The position numbers and the translations under genes were made by a program. DNA of 5,829 nt from Pedobacter sp. UBA1951 (GTDB lineage Bacteria; Bacteroidota; Bacteroidia; Sphingobacteriales; Sphingobacteriaceae), in the NCBI GenBank assembly GCA_002336465.1, contig DDEP01000103.1:6258-12086 (forward strand), given 5' to 3'. Positions within the stretch are counted from its first letter, which is position 1. Every line of letters begins with the position of its first letter. Positions 1 through 5,829 of this stretch are shown here, piece by piece. The notes below the pieces were generated by a model. It was not told the origin of the DNA. It did no database searches and saw only the letters and a list, made by a program, of their open reading frames with translations.

Positions 1-449
1 TAATTAAAGAAATCATGCCTATTGTTTGGCAAACACATCCATATATCAAAGTATTTCTCTTGGGTAGCAATCCAACTGAAGATATTTTGGGTTTGGCAGC
101 AAATAGTGTTATAGTGCCCGGTTATATAGAAGATGTTGCTCCTTTTTTTCTAAATTCACGCATATTTGTTGCTCCTTTACGTTTTGGGGCCGGAATGAAA
201 GGAAAGATTGGACAGAGCCTAGAATTTGGACTTCCTGTTGTATCAACCGAGATTGGCGTAGAAGGTATGTACTTAAATGATGGGGAGAATTGTATGGTGG
301 CTGATGACACCGCTAAGTTTGCGGCAAAAATTGTTCGCTTATATGACAACGAAGCATTGTGGCAGAGAATACATGAGAACTCCTTAAATGCCATTGCTAA
401 ATATTCGCCCGAATCTGTAACCCAGCAGCTTAAAGACATTTTATTTTAG
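1..449 (+). CDS. Glycosyltransferase, GT4-like, C-terminal part (5' end outside window)
   Basis: This is the 3' end of a GT-B sugar transferase that would move a sugar from a nucleotide-sugar donor onto a growing surface glycan at the cytoplasmic side of the membrane. The frame is open from base 3 (148 residues), and the first Met at base 15 lies inside the domain, so the real start is upstream of the window. Numbering from base 3, the nucleotide-binding half shows LLGSNP (19-24), a GYIEDV segment (40-45), PLRFGAGMKGKIGQ (58-71) and GLPVVSTEIGVEGM (76-89). This is the typical end of GT4 proteins with a GAGxKGKIGQ loop. That loop stands where many GT4 enzymes have the E-x7-E motif, and Gln71 sits at the place of the second Glu. 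The next gene starts 11 bases after the stop, suggesting one operon. The class is secure; donor, acceptor and N-terminal domains are unknown. Confidence 0.9.
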   Translation, partial: IKEIMPIVWQTHPYIKVFLLGSNPTEDILGLAANSVIVPGYIEDVAPFFLNSRIFVAPLRFGAGMKGKIGQSLEFGLPVVSTEIGVEGMYLNDGENCMVADDTAKFAAKIVRLYDNEALWQRIHENSLNAIAKYSPESVTQQLKDILF

Positions 450-460
450 CATTCATCTTT

Positions 461-1258
461 ATGAAAATTTCCATCATCACTGTAAATTTTAATGATAGAG
501 AGGGTTTGAGAAAAACCATTCTAAGTGTAATTGAACAATCTTTTACCGAATTTGAGTTTTTAGTAATAGATGGAGGAAGTTCTGACGGGAGTAAAGACCT
601 TTTACAGGAGTATAATCATAAAATTGATTTTTGGGTAAGCGAACCCGACAATGGTATTTACCACGCAATGAATAAAGGTATTCAAAAAGCCAAAGGCGAA
701 TATCTTCTTTTCTTAAATGCCGGAGATTGCCTACACCATTCAACAACTTTAAGCGAGGCTTCTAAATTAATGACTCACTCTGTAGATATTTATTACGGCG
801 ATATTATTTATGAAGAACCTGATGGAACAACTAAAAAAGTAGATTTTCCGCAGCAATTAGATTTTAGTTATTTCTATAGATTCAATTTATCTCATCAGGC
901 TAGTTTCATCAAAAAATCTCTATTTGATAAAATTGGGTTGTATAACGAGGCTTATAAGATCGTTTCTGACTGGGAATTTTTTATCATCGCTATTTTTAGA
1001 TATGATGCTACTTATCAGCACCTAAATCTAATCATCTCTAACTATGATGGCGCAGGAATCTCTTCAAACACAGAAAATCATCCTGCCATGCACAAGGAAA
1101 GAGATCAGACAATAGATAAGTTCTTCAGCAATTTTAAAAATGACTATCAACTACTAAACGCATATAACGATAAATATCTCAAACAACTGCTATATTTAAA
1201 AAACAATAATAAGTTGAAGTGGACCTTGGTTAAAGGGCTCATAAAGCTCTTACGGTAA
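461..1258 (+). CDS. Glycosyltransferase family 2, WcaE-like
   Basis: A complete 265-residue GT-A inverting sugar transferase, probably cytoplasmic or membrane-associated, adding one sugar to a lipid-linked or polymeric surface glycan. The N-terminus SIITVNFND (4-12) is the usual first strand and loop. DGGSSDGS (37-44) is the nucleotide-binding turn. EPDNGIYHAMNKG (61-73) and FLNAGD (84-89) form the donor/metal region, with NAGD in the DxD position. SHQASF (144-149) and SDWEF (169-173) mark the acceptor side and probable catalytic acid region. The EPDNGIY-AMNKG, SHQA and later GISSNT wording recalls WcaE of colanic acid synthesis, but that is family resemblance from memory, not proof of the same reaction, so no symbol is given. 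The ATG at 461 starts exactly at the conserved fold, and no clear ribosome binding site precedes it, as is common in Bacteroidota. No membrane segment is obvious. The next gene follows after 13 bases. Confidence 0.93.
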   Translation: MKISIITVNFNDREGLRKTILSVIEQSFTEFEFLVIDGGSSDGSKDLLQEYNHKIDFWVSEPDNGIYHAMNKGIQKAKGEYLLFLNAGDCLHHSTTLSEASKLMTHSVDIYYGDIIYEEPDGTTKKVDFPQQLDFSYFYRFNLSHQASFIKKSLFDKIGLYNEAYKIVSDWEFFIIAIFRYDATYQHLNLIISNYDGAGISSNTENHPAMHKERDQTIDKFFSNFKNDYQLLNAYNDKYLKQLLYLKNNNKLKWTLVKGLIKLLR

Positions 1259-1271
1259 TTACGATAAGAAT

Positions 1272-2357
1272 ATGAAAATATGCTATGACCATCAAATCTT
1301 TACTACACAAAAAGCCGGAGGGATTTCTCGTTATTTTAAATATCTCATAAATGGCGTTCGTGAAACACCTGAAGATGATTATATCTTATCTGCACTTTAC
1401 AGTGAGAATATGTATCTGGAAAAGCATGATTTGCCTTCTGTGATAGGAAATTTTAAATTCTTGTTCAATTCACAAAAAAAGATTTTAAAGCGCAATAAAT
1501 CTTATTCAAAAAAAGTAATCAAACAAAATAACTTTGATATTTTTCATCCAACCTATTTTGATCCTTATTATTTACCTCTTATAAAGAAGCCAACGGTAGT
1601 TACCGTTCACGACATGACTTATGAAGCTTTGCCTCATCTATTTCCGGCAGATGACCCTACACCTTATTACAAACGTATGGTAATGGAAAAAGCAGACAAG
1701 TTAATTGCAATATCAGAAAAAACAAAAGTGGATATACTCAAGTTCACAAATGTATCTGAAAACAAAATAGAGGTCATATATCATGGCATGGACCTCATAT
1801 CTCCAGTATATGCTGATGTAGAAAATCTGCCTAAAAATTACATTTTATATGTCGGCGGCAGATGGTCTTACAAGAATTTTTTCTTTTTCATTGATGCCTT
1901 TGAGCAAATTGCCAAAAAATACCCTGATATTTCATTGGTATTAGCTGGTGGAGGAAATCTAGCCTACGGAGATTCTGAATACCTGTACCGAAAAAAACTT
2001 TCTGACAGAGTAATGCATATCAATCCAACCGACGAGCAACTCAATACGCTTTACCATAAAGCTCAATGTTTCGTTTATCCTTCGAGCTATGAAGGCTTTG
2101 GCTTCCCTATATTAGAAGCATTTAACAATGATTGTCCTGTATTGCTAAATAACAATGACTGTTTCAAAGAAATAGCTGCAGAAGGAGCACTTTACTTTGA
2201 AGACAACAACCTCGAATCTTTAATATTCTTTCTTGATAAGATACTTGAAGATAAAAACCTTGCCCAGAACTTAGTAACACTCGGAAAAGAAAAACTAACT
2301 CAATACCCTATACAGGCCTGTATTGACAAAACTCTAAACCTGTACCACAGTTTATAA
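1272..2357 (+). CDS. Glycosyltransferase family 4 (GT-B, retaining type)
   Basis: A complete 361-residue GT4 enzyme, the usual length for the family, predicted to transfer a sugar (often mannose or a related hexose in this subfamily) in surface-glycan assembly. The N-terminal half has GGISRY (16-21), the glycine-rich acceptor loop, FDIFHPTYF (88-96) and TVHDM (111-115). The linker carries IAISEKTK (145-152) and YHG (170-172). The C-terminal half begins with YVGGRWSYKN (193-202), then LVLAGGG (222-228), YPSSYEGFGFPILEA (269-283) and CPVLLNN. The E-x7-E motif is intact (Glu274 and Glu282), unlike in the partial GT4-like gene upstream. The start at 1272 is the conserved beginning of the fold, and there is no good Shine-Dalgarno. 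It is probably the last gene of the plus-strand group. Its TAA at 2355-2357 directly abuts the stop of the opposing gene, so no separate intergenic terminator exists. Sugar specificity cannot be read from sequence. Confidence 0.94.
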   Translation: MKICYDHQIFTTQKAGGISRYFKYLINGVRETPEDDYILSALYSENMYLEKHDLPSVIGNFKFLFNSQKKILKRNKSYSKKVIKQNNFDIFHPTYFDPYYLPLIKKPTVVTVHDMTYEALPHLFPADDPTPYYKRMVMEKADKLIAISEKTKVDILKFTNVSENKIEVIYHGMDLISPVYADVENLPKNYILYVGGRWSYKNFFFFIDAFEQIAKKYPDISLVLAGGGNLAYGDSEYLYRKKLSDRVMHINPTDEQLNTLYHKAQCFVYPSSYEGFGFPILEAFNNDCPVLLNNNDCFKEIAAEGALYFEDNNLESLIFFLDKILEDKNLAQNLVTLGKEKLTQYPIQACIDKTLNLYHSL

Positions 2358-3287
2358 CTATTTTGCCCCTTTAAGACTAGCTTTTATTTTTTTCCACGCT
2401 CTAGATAACAATCCTTTTTTTACTTCCTTAATTATAGGATGTTCTACGCTTTGGGTAAAGAGATCTGCCTGTGCATTGGGCATAAAGAAGCTTGGATCCT
2501 TAATTTCTTCCAATTCGTAAACAGGTAGATCAGCATGAGGGTGTACGCCAAAAGTATGGGTTGCATCAGGACCAAATCCAATATTCTTAATTAAATTAAC
2601 ATTAGGAATAATGCTTAGCCTATTGTTTATCAAGTTACAATAAGCATATTGATAATCCCAAGTATTGATTTCTTTTTTATAAGTGGCTTCAAGATTTCTA
2701 TACCAAATCTGACTGTAAGCGGCGTGACTGGCTAGGTTTTCAAATTCCATAACATTAAAATGCTCAAAGCTTTTCATATCTACGTCATACGTTTCCCAAA
2801 CTCTTCTCCATCCAGCCCATCCCCAAACATGTGTTAGCCTTGAATAGTAATATGATCCGTCTCCAATTATATTTCCGTCCTGAAAATTAGCTCCACCAAT
2901 GTGACCTATTCTATCATCATTTTTATATTTTTCAAGCATTGAGCTACAAAAGCCAAAAAAGCTTTTCGAAGGCAGACAATCATCTTCCAGTACAATACCT
3001 TTTTCCTCATTTTTAAAGAACCATGAAATTGCACTGCTCACAGCCTCTCTACAGCCTAAATTATTTTCATTAAACCGTGTCTTTACTTCACAATCCCAAT
3101 TTACCTTCTCTACAATAGCTCTTACTAAAGCTACTTTCTCAGCCTCTTTCTCATTTCTGGCGCCATCAGAGGCAACATATAGTTTTCTCGGCTGTGCCTT
3201 TTTAATCTCTTCAAAAACAAGCTCGGTAGTATCAGGCCTATTAAAGACCAGAAGAAGAACCGGTATTTCTCTGTTGTACTGTAACAT
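2358..3287 (-). CDS. GNT-I/HlpA-like nucleotide-sugar glycosyltransferase
   Basis: A complete 309-residue protein with a GT-A fold of the type often annotated in Bacteroidota as 'nucleotide-diphospho-sugar transferase', 'hemolytic protein HlpA-like' or GT2-like; it distantly resembles eukaryotic GNT-I (GT13). Visible motifs are VLLLVFNRP (10-18), the first strand and loop; VASDGAR (38-44); NNLGCREAV (75-83); VLEDDC (99-104), with EDD in the DxD metal/donor position; and the aromatic block HVWGWAGWRRVW (153-164), which is highly characteristic of this group. No signal peptide or membrane segment is apparent, and the C-terminus is basic (roughly 285-309), which might favour membrane association. 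The ATG at 3287 lies 15 bases after the stop of the acyltransferase gene, so the two are probably co-transcribed. The 'hemolysin' label has no support here; a sugar-transfer role in the same glycan pathway is the better inference. Donor and acceptor are unknown. Confidence 0.88.
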   Translation of the reverse strand: MLQYNREIPVLLLVFNRPDTTELVFEEIKKAQPRKLYVASDGARNEKEAEKVALVRAIVEKVNWDCEVKTRFNENNLGCREAVSSAISWFFKNEEKGIVLEDDCLPSKSFFGFCSSMLEKYKNDDRIGHIGGANFQDGNIIGDGSYYYSRLTHVWGWAGWRRVWETYDVDMKSFEHFNVMEFENLASHAAYSQIWYRNLEATYKKEINTWDYQYAYCNLINNRLSIIPNVNLIKNIGFGPDATHTFGVHPHADLPVYELEEIKDPSFFMPNAQADLFTQSVEHPIIKEVKKGLLSRAWKKIKASLKGAK

Positions 3288-3302
3288 GAACTTTAATTTT
3301 TA

Positions 3303-4367
3303 CTACCTACCAATAATCCACTTTAATCTACTTCTTGAAATACCTTTTATCAGAAATAATGTTATGCCATATACAATGATAAACCTACAGCAAACATAAG
3401 CAAGCATTCCTGCCAAAGACATATCTTGCATTAGAGGAAGTTTAAATGGTCTGAATATCTCAGGAAGAAGATTGGTCACTAATATATAATGAATCAGATA
3501 TACGCCAAATGTAGTTTCTCTTGGTTTTAAGTATTTAATAAAACCAAAATTCTTGATTTTAAGCAATAATACAATCGTAATCAAAGAATATATAATATTG
3601 CTAAATCTTAGTGTATTGTATGGATCAGTACTTTGATGACGAATAAGATTCATACTATCTAGTACCGAACAAGCAAAGGATAAAATGAACAGCGCAATGA
3701 TTACAGGATAAGAAATATGTTTTAGCTTTTGTTCTATATAAGACCAATTTTTATTGAAGATGGCTCCAAGCCAAAGATAAAATACAAAGCCAAAAATAGC
3801 AGTGGTGTGCGAGGGGGTAAACCACTCAAAATATACATTTATACTGTATATCAGTGAGCAGACAAGAAATATAGCTCCAAGCCACCATTTGTATAAAAAG
3901 CGTTTAAAAATGAGCAATAAGCCTATGCAGAATAAAAAATTTATAATGAACCAATAATTCGTGTACAAATAGGTCATCTTTATTTTTTCAGGGAGTAGTT
4001 CTGCAAGATTAAATTTATCCTTTAGCACAATATATTGCTGAATTAAAACTACTGCTATGAAAATACTAGACCAGATTAGCCATGGCACAAATACGGTAGA
4101 GAGACGTCTCTTAAAATATTGCCAAGAAGAGTACGAAACAAATTTGCTGCCCAAAAGAAACCCCGCCAATACAAAAAAAGCTATCGTTCCAAATTTAGAT
4201 AACTGAATTAAACTTATATATACAATATATTTTAAAGAAAGATTATCGTATGTGTAAGAGCTGCTATAAACAGAATGTTCAAAGACAATACCCATCATAG
4301 CAATACATCTGATCGTATCTACAAAATCAAAATTCTTTTTCTCCTGTGCTAATTCCGTGTTTTGCAT
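3303..4367 (-). CDS. Membrane acyltransferase family 3 (OafA/NodX-type)
   Basis: A 354-residue polytopic inner-membrane protein of the Acyl_transf_3 family, which O-acylates (commonly acetylates) sugars of surface polysaccharides, drawing acyl groups from the cytoplasm. Motifs: FVDTIRCIAMMGIVFEH (15-31), with the conserved Arg20 and His31 expected at the active site; IAFFVLAGFLLG (62-73), the family's FFxLSGFLL signature with Ala for Ser; a basic loop followed by FVPWLIWS (about 86-100); and GVYLIHYILV near residue 290. I count about ten hydrophobic segments. Length is normal for a single-domain member with no SGNH domain. The start is fixed at 4367, because an in-frame TAA (4370-4368) lies directly before the ATG. 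It lies 18 bases beyond the T-tract of the infB terminator, leaving little room for its own promoter. Base composition is very AT-rich compared with infB. Acetyl is the likeliest group, but the substrate is not shown. Confidence 0.93.
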   Translation of the reverse strand: MQNTELAQEKKNFDFVDTIRCIAMMGIVFEHSVYSSSYTYDNLSLKYIVYISLIQLSKFGTIAFFVLAGFLLGSKFVSYSSWQYFKRRLSTVFVPWLIWSSIFIAVVLIQQYIVLKDKFNLAELLPEKIKMTYLYTNYWFIINFLFCIGLLLIFKRFLYKWWLGAIFLVCSLIYSINVYFEWFTPSHTTAIFGFVFYLWLGAIFNKNWSYIEQKLKHISYPVIIALFILSFACSVLDSMNLIRHQSTDPYNTLRFSNIIYSLITIVLLLKIKNFGFIKYLKPRETTFGVYLIHYILVTNLLPEIFRPFKLPLMQDMSLAGMLAYVCCRFIIVYGITLFLIKGISRSRLKWIIGR

Positions 4368-4385
4368 TTACTTGCTAATATCAAT

Positions 4386-4422
4386 AAAAAAAGCGTTTTG
4401 GGATAAATCCCAAAACGCTTTT
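4386..4422 (-). terminator. Rho-independent terminator of infB
   Basis: A perfect inverted repeat pairs 4389-4403 with 4408-4422 (15 bp, loop of four bases). In the minus-strand sense the stem is followed by seven consecutive T residues (complement of A at 4386-4392, partly shared with the stem) and then further AT-rich sequence. It begins 17 bases after the infB stop codon. On the plus strand only four T residues follow the stem and no plus-strand gene ends here, so the direction is minus. The whole gap between infB and the acyltransferase (4368-4439, 72 bases) holds little else; no convincing promoter was recognised in it. Confidence 0.93.
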
Positions 4423-4439
4423 CAACTGTATAATTTGTA

Positions 4440-5829
4440 TTACAATTTACGTTTAATCTCAACTTGTTCGTAAGCCTCAATGATATCTCCAACTTCAATA
4501 TTATTAAAGTTATGGATGTTCAGACCACATTCGTAACCTTTAGAAACTTCTTTTACATCATCTTTAAAGCGTTTCAACGAAGCTAATTCACCTGTATAAA
4601 TCACCACACCATCTCTAATTATGCGGATTTTGCTATTTCTGCTGATCTTGCCATCCAATACCATACATCCTGCAATCGTTCCCACTTTAGAAATCTTGAA
4701 GGTCTCTCTAATCTCAACGTTAGCCACAATCTTCTCTTCAAACTCAGGCGCCAACATACCCTCCATAGCGGTCTTGATCTCATTAATCGCATCGTAAATG
4801 ATAGAGTATAAGCGAATATCAATCTGCTCTTGCTCTGCTAATTTACGTGCACCTGCCGATGGACGCACTTGGAAACCAACGATAATCGCATCAGATGCTG
4901 AAGCTAATAACACATCAGATTCTGAAATCTGACCTACACCTTTACTGATTACATTAATCTGAATCTCTTCGGTAGATAACTTCAATAAAGAGTCTGCCAA
5001 TGCTTCAATAGAACCATCTACGTCACCTTTGATAATCAAGTTCAACTCTTTAAAGTTACCGATAGCCAAACGACGACCAATCTCTGCAAGAGTAATATGT
5101 TTCTGCGTACGCAAACCTTGCTCACGCATTAATTGTAAACGTTTATTCGCAATATCTCTCGCCTCTGTTTCGCTTCCTAAAGCATTAAATCTATCACCAG
5201 CGGTAGGAGCACCAGACATACCCAATACCTGTACAGGTACTGATGGCCCAGCTTCATTTACCTTAGCTCCACGCTCATTAAATAATGCTTTTACCTTACC
5301 ACTGTAACTACCCGCAAGTATTGGATCCCCAACCCTTAACGTTCCGCCTTGTACCAAAACAGTTGTTACAATACCGCGGCCTTTATCTAAGGTAGCCTCT
5401 ATAACAGTACCTACAGCACGCTTATCAGGATTAGCTTTAAGCTCTAGTAATTCTGCCTCAAGCAATACCTTATCTAAAAGTAAATCTACATTTAAGCCGC
5501 TTTTACCAGATATTTCTTGTGATTGATATTTACCGCCCCAATCTTCAACCAAGATATTCATGGTTGATAACTGCTCCCTAATTCTATCCGAATTAGCGCC
5601 CGGTTTATCAATTTTAGTGAAAGCAAAAACTAAAGGTACACCTGCAGCTTGTGCGTGGTTAATTGCTTCTTTAGTTTGAGGCATCACAGCATCATCTGCT
5701 GCTACTACAATAATCGCAATATCTGCAACTTTAGCACCACGGGCACGCATTGCGGTAAACGCTTCGTGACCAGGGGTATCTAAAAATGTAATTTCTTTAC
5801 CTGTATTTGTGGTTACTTTATATGCCCCG
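4440..5829 (-). CDS. infB: Translation initiation factor IF-2, C-terminal part (5' end outside window)
   Basis: The last 462 residues of the GTPase that brings initiator fMet-tRNA to the 30S subunit and promotes 50S joining. The frame is open to the right edge: the Met at 5750 is internal, since ITFLDTPGHEAFTA is encoded just before it. Numbering from the edge: G3 motif DTPGH (17-21), G4 in the form TKID (71-74) rather than the usual NKID, and a G5-like SGKSG. Domain II follows (RAVGTVIEATLDKGRG onward), then the IF-2 domain 3 (GNFKELNLIIKGDVDGS, about 255-355), then the tRNA-binding C2 domain (EIRETFKISKVGTIAG from about 369, and GYECGLNIHNFNNIEVGD near the end). The P-loop (G1), switch I and the long N-terminal region lie outside the window. 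The gene ends normally with TAA and a strong terminator. It has higher GC than its neighbours and is certainly a core housekeeping gene, usually found after nusA. Confidence 0.98.
   Translation of the reverse strand, partial: GAYKVTTNTGKEITFLDTPGHEAFTAMRARGAKVADIAIIVVAADDAVMPQTKEAINHAQAAGVPLVFAFTKIDKPGANSDRIREQLSTMNILVEDWGGKYQSQEISGKSGLNVDLLLDKVLLEAELLELKANPDKRAVGTVIEATLDKGRGIVTTVLVQGGTLRVGDPILAGSYSGKVKALFNERGAKVNEAGPSVPVQVLGMSGAPTAGDRFNALGSETEARDIANKRLQLMREQGLRTQKHITLAEIGRRLAIGNFKELNLIIKGDVDGSIEALADSLLKLSTEEIQINVISKGVGQISESDVLLASASDAIIVGFQVRPSAGARKLAEQEQIDIRLYSIIYDAINEIKTAMEGMLAPEFEEKIVANVEIRETFKISKVGTIAGCMVLDGKISRNSKIRIIRDGVVIYTGELASLKRFKDDVKEVSKGYECGLNIHNFNNIEVGDIIEAYEQVEIKRKL

Noticed and set aside
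122..439. 105-codon minus-strand open frame opposite the partial glycosyltransferase
   Set aside because: The plus-strand frame carries clear GT4-type motifs; the antisense frame has none and looks like a by-product.
543..746. 67-codon minus-strand open frame opposite the GT2 gene
   Set aside because: It overlaps the conserved DGGSSDGS to NAGD region of a convincing gene and shows no domain of its own.
1234..1252. Small hairpin (aagggct / agctctt) at the end of the GT2 gene
   Set aside because: Seven pairs including a G-U, inside the coding sequence, with no T-tract after it; not a credible terminator.
1770..1796. Six-base inverted repeat (gaggtc / gacctc) with a 15-base spacer
   Set aside because: It lies inside the GT4 coding sequence over the conserved EVIYHGMD segment, the arms are short, and no T-tract follows; a chance match is the simplest explanation.
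2335..2393. Possible terminator for the plus-strand operon (weak aaacctg / cagttt hairpin and T-rich run at 2381-2393)
   Set aside because: The hairpin is short with a bulge and lies about 30 bases from the T-rich run, and no stem directly precedes that run.
4372..4435. Bacteroidota-type (TTG, TAnnTTTG) promoter on the minus strand before the acyltransferase
   Set aside because: Only poor matches were found (for example TTTTATTG overlapping the terminator T-tract with spacing near 20); not enough to call.
4619..4822. 67-codon open frame on the minus strand within infB
   Set aside because: It is an out-of-frame reading of the infB C2 domain, with an Arg/Leu/Trp-rich composition typical of spurious frames.
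5029..5307. 92-codon plus-strand open frame opposite infB
   Set aside because: It is a shadow of the highly conserved infB coding strand, with no recognisable motif or upstream signals.

Overview
The window looks like chromosomal DNA from a Bacteroidota bacterium, most likely of the Sphingobacteriaceae (Pedobacter-like). The strongest clue is the right-hand gene, the C-terminal part of translation initiation factor IF-2 (infB). Its wording (for example the TKID and GYECGLNIHNFNNIEVGD segments) matches, from memory, that group. AT-rich DNA and the lack of clear Shine-Dalgarno sequences before the starts fit the same assignment. The genus is an inference, not a demonstrated result.

Layout: positions 1-2357 hold three plus-strand glycosyltransferase genes, closely spaced (11 and 13 bases apart) and probably one operon. 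They are the 3' end of a GT4-type enzyme, a complete WcaE-like GT2 enzyme and a complete GT4 enzyme. From 2358 all genes are on the minus strand. Read in their own direction, these are infB (entering from the right edge, stop at 4440), a strong rho-independent terminator at 4386-4422, a membrane acyltransferase of the OafA/NodX type (4367-3303), and a GNT-I/HlpA-like glycosyltransferase (3287-2358). The two gene sets meet tail to tail with no base between the stop codons (2355-2357 and 2358-2360).

How they work together: three or four sugar transferases plus an integral-membrane O-acyltransferase point to a locus that builds and decorates a cell-surface glycan, such as an exopolysaccharide, capsule, O-antigen or glycoprotein glycan. 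No polymerase, flippase, export gene or sugar-nucleotide gene is visible, so the product and pathway type cannot be named. The locus abuts the core translation gene infB, which marks the edge between housekeeping chromosome and a variable surface-glycan region.

No RNA gene, CRISPR array, insertion sequence, integrase, attachment site or long repeat was seen, and no stretch over 300 bases lacks a gene. I found no convincing new biological system. The points worth a second look are the transcriptional arrangement (terminator with almost no promoter room, zero-gap convergent junction), the sharp base-composition change at the infB border, and some motif variations.
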